From positions 1 through 64,000 of the forward strand of contig CALLUG010000022.1 in assembly GCA_938011315.1 (NCBI GenBank): a stretch of DNA of 64,000 bases, given 5' to 3'. This DNA is from an uncultured Flavobacteriaceae bacterium. GTDB taxonomy: Bacteria > Bacteroidota > Bacteroidia > Flavobacteriales > Flavobacteriaceae. Under the pieces are notes generated by a model. The model did no database searches. It was given only the letters and a program-made list of their open reading frames with translations, and had not been told where the DNA came from. Of this stretch, positions 1-9,360 are shown in pieces. The position numbers and the translations under genes were made by a program. Position 1 is the stretch's first letter. Each line of letters opens with the position of its first letter.

Positions 1-2722
1 TATCTTGACACACATCGCCTATACCATTACCATCGGCATCTGCCTGATCTGCATTAGCGACATCGGGACAGTTATCAACGCCATTTAAAATACCATCGCC
101 ATCATCGTCTGCATTAGGGTCAAAATCTGTAAATTGTCCTATAAACATACCTCGTCCAAAAGTTGTTGCTAACACTTCGTTTGTTGAGGGACGTAAATCT
201 AAATCTCTTACAGGAACATTACTCATTCCATTAAAAGACTGTACCCAATTTGGGGAGGCATCCAAAAAGTTATCTGTTCTAAAGACACCAAACTGTGTTC
301 CTACAATAACTTCATTAGAATCAAAAGGACTCTCTAAAACAGCATATACAGGAATATCGACTAGATTTCCTTCTTTAGACACCCATGTTACACCAGCATC
401 CTCAGTATAGAAAATACTATCTACACCATAGTTAGACACTGTTACGATAATCGTGTTTTCATCAGTTACAAATTCTATATCGGAAATAGAACCTACAAAG
501 TTTGCACCTGTAATGTCTTCAAACACAGGGGTACCACTAGCACCATCGGCATTAGTAACTCTTAACAAATCACCTTGATCTGTACCAACTAATAACGTTG
601 TTGATGTGGTTGTAAATGGGGAGACTTGAAAAGCTGAAGGCTTATTCGTTAGTAAAGGATCCGTAATAAGTGTTTCTATTGGAGCTCTTAACTCAATATT
701 TGTGTAACGTCCTATCTGATCAGTCCCTCCCAAGGTCGCATTAATATACAAGATGTCTAGATTAGTATCCACATCAGCCTCATTTATAAAATTACCACCA
801 GCACGCTGTACAATATTAAATCCTGTTGCATTAACAGTAGGAACAGCAGAGGCGCCAAAAGCTGTAGTTGCTCCTGTTATAGGAGTATCTATAAAAAAGT
901 AATTTATGTTTTGTGTTGAAATAATCATATAATCTCCATCATCATCAAACTGACCATAAGTTCCATCGCCTCCTATTGGAGAGAAAAATGGCTCTACTCC
1001 TACACTAGCATCTCCTGTCAAATTAATAGGAGAAGCATTATCTTGCGTCCCACCTCCAACAGTACCATCGACATCATTGATATCTCCAGCATAAAATTGT
1101 GTTACATTATAATTATTATTACGTACTTGTATTGCTGTTGTAGAGTTTGGAGAGTTTAATAAATCTGAACCATAATATACTCCACCATCAGTTCCAAAAA
1201 CAGCTTGATTAGGGTTTGCAGGGTTGAATACTATTGAATGAATATCGGCATGCATTACAGAGATATTTAAAGATGGAACAAAACCTGTTCCTTGTCTCGA
1301 CATCTGTGCCCAATCTGTCGTGGTAATCGACCTTGTTCCATCGTTGGGGTCTACTGTTACCACTCCTCTAAATGAATTGATTCCACCTACATACAATATA
1401 GTATCATCTGTAGGATCTACTTCTATAGGTAAGTCGTAAAAGGCCTGACCTCTAGTATAATCTCCGGTTTGAACACTGGTATCTGCGTCATCAGGCTCAG
1501 TCAACGTTTGTATTGTAGCAAAAGCATCAGTAGTAACAAATAGGTTTGCAGTACTTTGTACGCCACCAGCAGGTTGACTTACTGCAATGTAAAACACGTT
1601 AGGGTCTTGAGAAGATGCTTCTATTTCTGTTCGTGCAGAATTTCCTGGAATAACATTTATTGATGTGAAATTAATTCCATCTGGAGACATAAATATTTCC
1701 CCTCCAGGAGATGATATTCCAAATCCATTGGTTGTAGCTACCCAAATATTATTATTTGCATCTAATTCTAAATCGTTAGGATTAATATTATTACCATTAT
1801 TTCCAGCTATAGGTATTTGAGTCCAACTATCACCATTATCTGTAGATCTGTATATGCCTCGCTCATTAGGACCAAGTATTCCTATTGGGTTTCCATCCGT
1901 ACTCCCCAAGCCTAATGTCGCTGCAAAATACACTTCTGTTCTACCCATTACATCTCTGGTTATAATGTCGTTAACATAAAATATACCATCAAGATCTAAG
2001 TTAGCTCCTCTAGGAGATGATGTTCCTGTTGGGCCACCAAAAATCATATCCCAATTCACACCACCGTCTGTAGAACGATATACTCCATTACCTATTGCGT
2101 CGCCTCCTGTGTAAGATTCTCCAGACCCTAAATATATAATATTAGAGTTATTAGGGTCTACGGCAAATTCACTTACCGCTATATTTTCCGGTACACCTGG
2201 TACTAATGTCCATACAGAGTTTGGATCAGTAATATCATTATTAACCCATAAACCACCACTTACTCCACCTGCAAACACACGTTGATTATTTGGATCATTT
2301 GGATCAAACAAAAGTCCTCTTGTCCTTCCTCCTATATTGGAAGGACCACGCTCCACCCAAGCATTTGTTGTACTCTGTCCAGGAACACCAAATTGTTCAA
2401 ATTTATTTTTATTTGCTTGAATTAAATCGTGCTGAATTTTTAAAGCCCCTTTAGTATTAGGGTAGCCTAAGTTAGGATCTAGTGTGCGTTCCCAAAGTTT
2501 TTCAAAATACCCATTAGGAGGTAAAGCTTTTGCTTTACGATCCTTTTTACTAAGATCCCTTGTGTCTTTGTAAGGACTGTTATCCAAGAAGTACTTGTGC
2601 CTTTCTCTTAGTTTCGTTATTTCTGAAACTTCTTCTGTTTCATTTTGTTCACCATTAAACTTTACAAAAATTACACCTAAAATAAATATAAAAGGTATAA
2701 TAAATAGTATTTTTCTTTTCAT
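1..2722 (-). CDS. Large secreted beta-propeller surface protein, 3' end outside window
   Basis: The frame is open from the ATG at 2722 to the window edge, giving 907 codons with no stop, so the gene is partial at its 3' end. Residues 1-20 form a lysine-led hydrophobic signal or anchor (MKRKILFIIPFIFILG). The body has repeated sortilin/BNR-like blade motifs (YRSTDGG, YRSTDNGDSW, FYTEDAGVTW), typical of secreted Vps10/sialidase-like propellers. The last visible residues form a calcium-binding thrombospondin type 3 repeat (DDDGDGILNGVDNCP). In Flavobacteriia this architecture normally ends in a type IX secretion sorting domain, which would lie off the window; that is inference. A surface or extracellular role is likely, but no catalytic residues are recognised. 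Confidence 0.85.
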   Translation of the reverse strand, partial: MKRKILFIIPFIFILGVIFVKFNGEQNETEEVSEITKLRERHKYFLDNSPYKDTRDLSKKDRKAKALPPNGYFEKLWERTLDPNLGYPNTKGALKIQHDLIQANKNKFEQFGVPGQSTTNAWVERGPSNIGGRTRGLLFDPNDPNNQRVFAGGVSGGLWVNNDITDPNSVWTLVPGVPENIAVSEFAVDPNNSNIIYLGSGESYTGGDAIGNGVYRSTDGGVNWDMIFGGPTGTSSPRGANLDLDGIFYVNDIITRDVMGRTEVYFAATLGLGSTDGNPIGILGPNERGIYRSTDNGDSWTQIPIAGNNGNNINPNDLELDANNNIWVATTNGFGISSPGGEIFMSPDGINFTSINVIPGNSARTEIEASSQDPNVFYIAVSQPAGGVQSTANLFVTTDAFATIQTLTEPDDADTSVQTGDYTRGQAFYDLPIEVDPTDDTILYVGGINSFRGVVTVDPNDGTRSITTTDWAQMSRQGTGFVPSLNISVMHADIHSIVFNPANPNQAVFGTDGGVYYGSDLLNSPNSTTAIQVRNNNYNVTQFYAGDINDVDGTVGGGTQDNASPINLTGDASVGVEPFFSPIGGDGTYGQFDDDGDYMIISTQNINYFFIDTPITGATTAFGASAVPTVNATGFNIVQRAGGNFINEADVDTNLDILYINATLGGTDQIGRYTNIELRAPIETLITDPLLTNKPSAFQVSPFTTTSTTLLVGTDQGDLLRVTNADGASGTPVFEDITGANFVGSISDIEFVTDENTIIVTVSNYGVDSIFYTEDAGVTWVSKEGNLVDIPVYAVLESPFDSNEVIVGTQFGVFRTDNFLDASPNWVQSFNGMSNVPVRDLDLRPSTNEVLATTFGRGMFIGQFTDFDPNADDDGDGILNGVDNCPDVANADQADADGNGIGDVCQD

Positions 2723-2987
2723 ACAATTATTTTTTAATACGTTTTAAATACTTTTCAAGGGACTAAAGTACATTTAATTTAATCTTTTTACAATGTATAG
2801 GGAAAACTTTAACAAAGTTATTACGATTTAATGTGCTTTTTTGTGTTTTTGATACAAAATGTCACTTTAAAATATAATTAATTCTGTAACTATCACTTAC
2901 ACTAAGTATTTCATGAAAAAGTGATACAACAGGTAAAAATTAAAACAATGCTACTCAAAAGCCTAGCAAATTATTTCAAAATTTAAA

Positions 2988-4445
2988 TTAAATTTTTTTT
3001 CTAAGCCTTCCAACAGGAATATCTAACTGCTCCCTATATTTTGCAACGGTACGTCTAGCAATAGGGTAGCCTTTTTCTTTTAGGAGTTTTGCTAATTTTT
3101 CGTCTGTTAGTGGTTTTTGTTTATTTTCTTCTTCAATAACGGTTTCTAAAATTTTTTTTATTTCTCGAGTTGAAACATCTTCGCCTTGATTATTTTTCAT
3201 AGATTCACTAAAGAAGTCTTTTATTAGTTTTGTGCCATAAGGTGTATCTACATACTTACTATTAGCTACGCGAGAAATAGTAGAAACATCCATATTAATT
3301 TTATCTGCTATATCCTTAAGAATCATTGGTTTTAGCTTACGCTCATCTCCAGACAAAAAATAATCTTTTTGATAGTTCATTATCGAATTCATGGTTGTAA
3401 ATAAGGTCTGCTGACGTTGTTTGATAGCTTCAATAAACCATTTTGCACCATCTAGTTTTTGTTTTATAAATAAAACAGCATCTTTTTGATCTTTTGATTT
3501 TTGTTTAGTGTCTTTGTATCCTTTTAGCATATTACTATAATCTCTAGAGACACGGAGTTCTGGAGCATTTCTACCATTTAGCGATAAGACTAATGCGCCT
3601 TCATTAATTCTTACTGTGAAATCTGGAACAATATGCTCTATCATTTTGGTATTTCCTGAATACGAACTTCCTGGCTTAGGGTTTAAACGTTCTATTTCTA
3701 GAATAGCATTTTTCAATTCAATTTCATTTATATTAAATTTTTTAAGTATTTTTTTGTAGTGTTTTTTCGTGAATTGTTCAAAGGTCTTGCTTAGTAATAA
3801 AATTGCTAATTCTACATTGGCATTTTTAGGTTTACGTAGTAACTGAATTAATAAGCATTCTTGCAAATCTCTAGCTCCAACTCCTGCTGGGTCTAACTGT
3901 TGCACTATTTTTAAGATGTCTTCAATTTTGGTTTCTGTAGTAAATACGTTTTGCGTAAAAGCCAAATCGTCTATAAGATCTACCAATGGCCGCCTTAAGT
4001 AACCACTTCCGTCAACGCTACCAACCAAAAATTCTGCAATTTTATAATCGTCTTCATCAAGCCTGTAAGTACTAAGTTGATTTATTAAATGCTGCGTAAA
4101 AGACATTCCTGAAGCATAAGGAATACTCTTTTCTTCATCATCGACACTATAATTGTTGGTCTGCATTCTGTAATCTGGAATCTCATCGTCGCTTAAATAA
4201 TCGTCTATATTAATGTCATCTGTACTTATGGATTCGCTATCATTAATGGTCTCGTCTGTATTATCAAAATCGCTATCAAAGTCGTCTGCACTATCCTTCT
4301 CGTTTTCTAGGGCAGGATTCTCTTCCAACTCTTGCTTAAGTCGTTGCTCAAATGCTTGTGTAGGCAACTGTATCAATTTCATTAATTGAATCTGTTGGGG
4401 AGATAACTTTTGAGATAATTTGAATTGTAAAGATTGCTTAAGCAT
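2988..4445 (-). CDS. rpoN: RNA polymerase sigma-54 factor
   Basis: Sigma-54 directs RNA polymerase to -24/-12 promoters and needs an AAA+ activator to open them. At 485 residues it has the normal family length. The N-terminus is the glutamine- and leucine-rich activator region I (SLQFKLSQKLSPQQIQLMKLIQL). Residues about 45-110 are a very acidic region II. The core-binding and HTH domains follow, and the RpoN box ARRTVAKYRE lies at residues 463-472, 13 residues from the end. It stands alone on the minus strand. No bacterial enhancer-binding protein is encoded in this window, so its regulon cannot be read here. Confidence 0.97.
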   Translation of the reverse strand: MLKQSLQFKLSQKLSPQQIQLMKLIQLPTQAFEQRLKQELEENPALENEKDSADDFDSDFDNTDETINDSESISTDDINIDDYLSDDEIPDYRMQTNNYSVDDEEKSIPYASGMSFTQHLINQLSTYRLDEDDYKIAEFLVGSVDGSGYLRRPLVDLIDDLAFTQNVFTTETKIEDILKIVQQLDPAGVGARDLQECLLIQLLRKPKNANVELAILLLSKTFEQFTKKHYKKILKKFNINEIELKNAILEIERLNPKPGSSYSGNTKMIEHIVPDFTVRINEGALVLSLNGRNAPELRVSRDYSNMLKGYKDTKQKSKDQKDAVLFIKQKLDGAKWFIEAIKQRQQTLFTTMNSIMNYQKDYFLSGDERKLKPMILKDIADKINMDVSTISRVANSKYVDTPYGTKLIKDFFSESMKNNQGEDVSTREIKKILETVIEEENKQKPLTDEKLAKLLKEKGYPIARRTVAKYREQLDIPVGRLRKKI

Positions 4446-4556
4446 AATTGTTATGAGGTCTATTCTTAATTTGATATAAAGATAACAAAAAAACCTAATG
4501 AATTTTAAAAACTTAATATTGGTTTATTGTTACGGTAAAAAATCTAGTGTTGCGTA

Positions 4557-4589
4557 TTGAGGTATCTTAGCTCGTTTAGGTTATATTTG
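4557..4589 (+). promoter_or_regulatory. Bacteroidota-type promoter for the GNAT-aspartate kinase pair
   Basis: TTG at 4557-4559, a 22-bp spacer, then TATATTTG at 4582-4589, which fits the flavobacterial TTG-N17-23-TAnnTTTG pattern. The start codon at 4607 lies 17 bases beyond the box, so the leader would be only about 10 bases long. Confidence 0.55.
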
Positions 4590-4606
4590 ATAATTATTTT
4601 ATTTTT

Positions 4607-5089
4607 ATGACTTTAATAATAAGAGAGGCTATAAAAACTGATATGCCTTGCGTATATCAGCTAATTAAGGCATTGGCAAGATTCGAAAAAGAACCAGAAG
4701 CCGTACAAATAACAGTCAATGATCTAAAAGACAAAGGTTTTGGCGAGTCTCCTGCTTTTAAGTGTTTTGTTGCCGAAGTGAACAAAAAAGTAGAAGGAAT
4801 AGCCTTGGTATATCCAAGATATTCTACATGGAAAGGTGTTGTATTGCATCTTGAAGATTTGATCGTAAGTCAGAACATGAGGGGTCTAGGAATTGGCACT
4901 GCCTTACTAGACAAAGTTATTGTTTATGGAAAACAACAAGGCGCAAAACGCATTAGTTGGGAAGTACTAGACTGGAACGACCCCGCAATTGGATTTTACA
5001 AACAAAAAGGAGCATGTATTATGGATGACTGGAAACTTGTACAGCTTGATGAACAGGGAATAAAGAATTATATATCTAAACTTAATTAA
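4607..5089 (+). CDS. GNAT family N-acetyltransferase, diamine/thialysine acetyltransferase-like
   Basis: A 160-residue single-domain GNAT protein that transfers acetyl from acetyl-CoA to an amine. The acetyl-CoA pyrophosphate-binding loop is RGLGIG at residues 92-97. The whole chain, with ARFEKEP near residue 25, HLEDLIV, and WNDPAIGFYKQKGA near the C-terminus, resembles the SSAT/thialysine acetyltransferase branch; this rests on memory of the family. The stop codon overlaps the next start by one base (TAATG), so it is translationally coupled to the downstream aspartate kinase. The linkage may mean the substrate is an aspartate-family or lysine-like amine, but that is inference. Confidence 0.85.
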   Translation: MTLIIREAIKTDMPCVYQLIKALARFEKEPEAVQITVNDLKDKGFGESPAFKCFVAEVNKKVEGIALVYPRYSTWKGVVLHLEDLIVSQNMRGLGIGTALLDKVIVYGKQQGAKRISWEVLDWNDPAIGFYKQKGACIMDDWKLVQLDEQGIKNYISKLN

Positions 5090-6339
5090 TGAAAATATTC
5101 AAATTTGGTGGTGCCTCTGTAAAAGACGCTAATGGTGTAAAAAATATAGCTAAAATTCTTAAAGAGTTTGGCTATAAAAACACCCTTGTTGTTGTTTCTG
5201 CAATGGGGAAAACAACTAATGCATTTGAAAATGTTATCGACAATTATATTAACACACCTGCACAATTACACTATGCTATTAATGATATTAAAGCATACCA
5301 CAACACTATTTTAGTAAATCTTTTTAAAAACAACCAGCATCCTGTATTTAATAATGTTGCAAAATTGTTTGAAGAATTATCGTTTTTTTTTAGCAGTAAT
5401 AAGTCGCCTAATTACAATTTTATTTACGACCAAGTTATTGGTTATGGAGAGTTAATCTCGACAACAATTATTAGTCATTATTTAAACGAAGTAGCTATAA
5501 AAAACACTTGGTTAGACGTTCGTAAATTAATAAAAACAGACACTTACTATCGTAATGCTAAGGTCGATTGGGAAGCAACTCAAAAGTGTATTTCAAACGG
5601 TATAGATCATTCTGTGCTACATATTACCCAAGGTTTTTTAGCTAGTGACGCCAACAACTTTACTACGACTTTGGGTCGAGAAGGTAGTGATTATAGTGCG
5701 GCAATTTTTGCATATTGCCTAAACGCAGAGAGTGTTACCATTTGGAAAGACGTTCCAGGGGTATTAAACGCAGATCCTAGAGTTTTTAGCAATACTCAGT
5801 TGCTCAATCAAATGTCTTACCGAGAGGCTATAGAGCTGTCTTTTTATGGCGCTTCTGTAATACATCCTAAAACCCTACAACCTTTGCAACGAAAAGAAAT
5901 TGTACTTTTTGTCAAATCTTTTTTAGACCCTAAACAAGATGGTACAAAAGTTTGTAAAGGCAATGATCTAGCCCCCAAAGTACCTTGTTTTATTCTCAAA
6001 AGTAATCAAGTTTTAATTTCACTATCTTCATTAGATTTTTCATTTATTGTAGAAGAAAATATTAGCGAAATCTTTAGGTTACTACATCAATTTAAGATGA
6101 AAGTGAATCTAATTCAAAATTCGGCAATAAGCTTCTCGGTGTGTGTCGAAAATAAATACAACCAGCTAGACGATTTGTTACAACACTTAAAAGCAAAATT
6201 TAAGGTTACACACACTCAAAATGTAGCTTTATTCACTATACGTCATTACAACCAAGACGCTATACAAACTTTAGAAAAAAACAAAACTATCTTACTAAAA
6301 CAACTCTATAAGGAAACAATGCAAATCGTTGTTAAGTAA
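5089..6339 (+). CDS. Aspartate kinase (aspartokinase)
   Basis: Phosphorylates L-aspartate, the first step to lysine, threonine, methionine and diaminopimelate. The amino acid kinase signature KFGGAS lies at residues 5-10. GREGSDYSAAIFAYCL and WKDVPGVLNADPR are the substrate and nucleotide elements of the kinase domain. After about residue 290 the chain carries the weakly conserved regulatory tail expected for ACT domains. At 416 residues it is slightly short for a LysC with two full ACT repeats, so feedback control may be altered (inference). The start overlaps the GNAT stop by one base, and both genes probably share one mRNA. Confidence 0.9.
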   Translation: MKIFKFGGASVKDANGVKNIAKILKEFGYKNTLVVVSAMGKTTNAFENVIDNYINTPAQLHYAINDIKAYHNTILVNLFKNNQHPVFNNVAKLFEELSFFFSSNKSPNYNFIYDQVIGYGELISTTIISHYLNEVAIKNTWLDVRKLIKTDTYYRNAKVDWEATQKCISNGIDHSVLHITQGFLASDANNFTTTLGREGSDYSAAIFAYCLNAESVTIWKDVPGVLNADPRVFSNTQLLNQMSYREAIELSFYGASVIHPKTLQPLQRKEIVLFVKSFLDPKQDGTKVCKGNDLAPKVPCFILKSNQVLISLSSLDFSFIVEENISEIFRLLHQFKMKVNLIQNSAISFSVCVENKYNQLDDLLQHLKAKFKVTHTQNVALFTIRHYNQDAIQTLEKNKTILLKQLYKETMQIVVK

Positions 6340-6384
6340 GCTGTTGTGCTTTACGTATATTTGTAATAAATCAAAAAAAAAATA

Positions 6385-8202
6385 ATGAGCTTAGTTAATG
6401 CCAAAGAAGTTTCGGTTGCCATAAAAACAGACAAATATGGTGTTTTAGGCACTGCACTAGGATGGTTACTTATGCGGGTTTTAAAAATTTCTAAACTCAA
6501 TAAATTTTATAATCGGCATAAAAACCTAAAAGACCTTGAGTTTTTAAATACTATTTTAGCCGAGTTTCAAATTAAATTTGAAATCCCTAAAGAGGATTTT
6601 AATCGTCTTCCCAAAAATGGGAACTATATTACAATCTCTAATCACCCGTTAGGGGGTATAGATGGCGTTTTGTTATTAAAACTAATGTTAGAGCAGCGTT
6701 CTGACTTTAAAATTATTGCCAATTTTTTACTCCATCGTATTACCCCACTAAAACCATATATTATGCCTGTAAATCCATTTGAGGATCGTAAGGATATAAA
6801 ATCTAATATTACAGGGTTTAAACAAGCCTTGCTACATATCAAAAATGGAGGCCCATTAGGTATTTTCCCTGCGGGAGAAGTATCCACCTATAGAGACGGA
6901 AAACTTGTTGTAGACAAACCCTGGGAACCTGCTGCAATGAAACTCATACAAAAAGCAGAAGTTCCTGTAATTCCTATTTACTTTCATGCAAAAAATAGTA
7001 AATTATTTTATAGGCTATCAAAAATTAGTGACACTTTTAGAACCGCTAAATTACCCTCTGAGGTGCTAACACAAAAGCGTCGAATTATAAAAGTTAGGAT
7101 AGGTCGTCCTATTTTAGTGAAAGATCAAAAGAACTATCCAAACTTAAACGATTTTACAGATTTTTTAAGAAAGAAAACCTATATGCTTTCTAATGCTTTT
7201 GAACAAAAAAAGCGTTTAGAAAATATTTCGTCTAGCCTAAAAACCCCCTTAATATCTAAAGTTCCTAAAAAAATTGTAACACCAATCAGTACCACTGTAA
7301 TGCTTAGAGACATCGAAGAGCTTAAAGATAGTGATTACCGCTTACTGAAAAGTAAAAATTATGAGGTTTACTTAGCACCAGCAAAAAAACTCCCCAATAT
7401 ATTACAAGAAATAGGACGTTTAAGAGAAATTACATTTAGAGAAGTTGGTGAAGGCACAAATCAATCCATTGATCTCGATAAGTATGATACTTACTACCAC
7501 CACATGTTTCTTTGGGACGAAAACAAGCAGGTTATAGCAGGGGCTTATCGTATGGGACTAGGAGCAAGAATTTATGAGAAATCTGGGATTAACGGGTTTT
7601 ATCTTCAAGATCTGTTTCGTTTTGAACCTGAATTACATAAAATGATGAGTGAATCGATAGAACTCGGTCGTGCATTTATTGTAAAATCATATCAACAAAA
7701 ACCAATGCCTTTATTTTTGCTTTGGAAAGGCATCGTACATAGCACTATACGATTCCCAGAACATAAATATTTAATTGGTGGTGTGAGTATTAGTAATCAA
7801 TTTTCAAACTTTTCAAAATCATTAATGATTGAGTTTATGAAATCACATTATTATGATCCTTACTTGGCACAATATATTCATCCCAAAAAAGAGTTTAAAG
7901 TCGTTTTAAAAGATGCAGATAAAGACTTTGTGTTTGATGCTACCGAGGCAGATTTAAATAAATTTGATCGTATTATTGACGAGATTGAACCAGGTAATTT
8001 GCGATTACCTGTACTACTCAAAAAATACATAAAACAAAACTGCAAACTCATAGGCTTCAATGTAGATCCTTTATTCAACAATGCAGTAGATGGTCTTATG
8101 TATATTAAAATTTCGGATTTACCAGACAGCACTGTTAGACCCGTTATAGAAGAGTTTGAGGCAGAGTTAGAACGTAAATTTATGGCAGGACAGGTAGAGT
8201 AA
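6385..8202 (+). CDS. Bifunctional aminolipid (ornithine/glycine lipid) synthase, OlsF-like
   Basis: A 605-residue two-domain acyltransferase. Residues about 20-280 are a PlsC/LPLAT-type O-acyltransferase with NHPLGGIDG (His87, Asp93) and FPAGEVS at 161-167. Residues about 320-605 are a GNAT-like OlsB/hemolysin-type N-acyltransferase (LREITFREVGEGTN, ELGRAFI, LIGGVSISN). OlsF proteins described from Serratia and Flavobacterium have the same order: the C-terminal domain N-acylates an amino acid and the N-terminal domain adds the second, ester-linked acyl chain. The product is a phosphorus-free membrane lipid. Whether the head group here is ornithine or glycine cannot be read from sequence. TATATTTG at 6356-6363, with a TTG 24 bases upstream of it, is a weak candidate promoter. 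Confidence 0.85.
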   Translation: MSLVNAKEVSVAIKTDKYGVLGTALGWLLMRVLKISKLNKFYNRHKNLKDLEFLNTILAEFQIKFEIPKEDFNRLPKNGNYITISNHPLGGIDGVLLLKLMLEQRSDFKIIANFLLHRITPLKPYIMPVNPFEDRKDIKSNITGFKQALLHIKNGGPLGIFPAGEVSTYRDGKLVVDKPWEPAAMKLIQKAEVPVIPIYFHAKNSKLFYRLSKISDTFRTAKLPSEVLTQKRRIIKVRIGRPILVKDQKNYPNLNDFTDFLRKKTYMLSNAFEQKKRLENISSSLKTPLISKVPKKIVTPISTTVMLRDIEELKDSDYRLLKSKNYEVYLAPAKKLPNILQEIGRLREITFREVGEGTNQSIDLDKYDTYYHHMFLWDENKQVIAGAYRMGLGARIYEKSGINGFYLQDLFRFEPELHKMMSESIELGRAFIVKSYQQKPMPLFLLWKGIVHSTIRFPEHKYLIGGVSISNQFSNFSKSLMIEFMKSHYYDPYLAQYIHPKKEFKVVLKDADKDFVFDATEADLNKFDRIIDEIEPGNLRLPVLLKKYIKQNCKLIGFNVDPLFNNAVDGLMYIKISDLPDSTVRPVIEEFEAELERKFMAGQVE

Positions 8203-8213
8203 AATTTGGGTTA

Positions 8214-8702
8214 TTAGTCGTCCAACTCCATAATAAAAGGAAATAAACTAAGTGCTAAAGACTTAACAGGGACGTAGAGTATAGATTGCTCCAGTTCCTC
8301 TTGTTTAGCAAAAGGAATTGTCGTATTCAGTTTATTAAACACAAGCAAAATAATACTCAAAATTAGGGCAATTTTTGCAGCACCAAAAACACCTCCCAAT
8401 AGCTTATTTACAATGCCTAATGAGGCAAAGTTAGCTAGTTTAGTTAAGATTTTTCCTGCCATTGCAATGGCAACTACGATACTAATAAAAGTAATAGCAA
8501 ACGCTACAATAGTTATGTAACGCTCCTCCCAAGTTACTTTACTTTGCAAAAAAGAAGCTGCAAAATTACTAAAGTGTATTGCGCCATAAATACCTAAAAT
8601 CAATGCTGCCAGCGAAGCTATTTCTACAAAAAGCCCTTTTATTAAACCTCTAACCAAGCCAAATAAAATTAAAGCTCCCAAAATAATATCGATAACATTC
8701 AT
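8214..8702 (-). CDS. cvpA: CvpA family membrane protein
   Basis: 162 residues with four predicted membrane helices: about 3-20, 27-45, 62-85 and 105-122. The opening (MNVIDIILGALILFGLVRGLIKGL) is diagnostic of the CvpA/colicin V production family. In other bacteria the family is linked to envelope homeostasis and colicin V export; the molecular role is unsettled. It is convergent with the aminolipid synthase, with only 11 bases between stops, and divergent from the 8808 gene. Confidence 0.85.
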   Translation of the reverse strand: MNVIDIILGALILFGLVRGLIKGLFVEIASLAALILGIYGAIHFSNFAASFLQSKVTWEERYITIVAFAITFISIVVAIAMAGKILTKLANFASLGIVNKLLGGVFGAAKIALILSIILLVFNKLNTTIPFAKQEELEQSILYVPVKSLALSLFPFIMELDD

Positions 8703-8807
8703 TAATGTAATAGTTTTAACAAATATATAAATTAAACTTGCTTTTTTCTATAAAGCATACAAAGAGATGTTTTTGCTTCACTAACTTTGTGTTTTACATA
8801 AAATCGT

Positions 8808-9164
8808 ATGGCAAGAGACGAACAATTAAAAAAACGCTGGGAACATGTGGTGTATAAATTATCGCAACAATTTGCAGATGGTGATCAACTAGATCTAGAC
8901 GCTATCATATACCTAATAGGCGTTCAAGAATTAGGGCAACTGAATCGAAAATTTAAAAAAGACGATAAAATTAGTCTTATGCATATTTCTATTTGCAAAT
9001 TACTAGAACCCTATGGCTATTATGAATTTGATTACTTTGATGACGATGGCTGGCCACATTACAAAATCCTTGCTCAATTACCCGCTTTAAAAGCTGGAGA
9101 ACAAAGTGTGTTAATGAAAGAAGCTATCGTAAATTACTTCCTAAGCGCAAGCTATATTGACTAG
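8808..9164 (+). CDS. Conserved hypothetical protein
   Basis: 118 residues, soluble and mostly helical, with no signal peptide. I recall proteins of this type in many Flavobacteriia but know no function. Visible features are a charged N-terminus (MARDEQLKKRWEHVVYKL), the segment AIIYLIGVQELGQ, and an acidic aromatic stretch (YYEFDYFDDDGWPHY) near residues 67-81. TAACTTTG at 8782-8789 resembles a -7 element, 18 bases before the ATG, but no TTG lies at the right distance. The gene stands between cvpA and der without close coupling to either. Confidence 0.7.
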   Translation: MARDEQLKKRWEHVVYKLSQQFADGDQLDLDAIIYLIGVQELGQLNRKFKKDDKISLMHISICKLLEPYGYYEFDYFDDDGWPHYKILAQLPALKAGEQSVLMKEAIVNYFLSASYID

Positions 9165-9286
9165 CCCCTTAATGTTATAAGGAGTGTTACAATACAATTT
9201 CTTTTTACCTAAAATTATAAATCTATTATTTTAGGGCGTTAGTCTTTTTAATTTAAATTACAAATTGGCCTTTAGTATCGATGACT

Positions 9287-9318
9287 TTGCAGTGATCTTA
9301 AATATAGTAGTATCTTTG
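9287..9318 (+). promoter_or_regulatory. Promoter of der
   Basis: TTG at 9287-9289, a 21-bp spacer and TATCTTTG at 9311-9318 match the flavobacterial consensus. The predicted leader to the ATG at 9361 is about 35 bases. Confidence 0.6.
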
Positions 9319-9360
9319 CAAGGCTTACAGGATATGTAATGCAGATTAAACCTTATACTT

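Noticed and set aside
2813-2820. TAACTTTG on the minus strand as promoter of the large surface protein gene
   Set aside because: No TTG occurs 17-23 bases upstream, and AT-rich intergenic DNA gives such boxes by chance.
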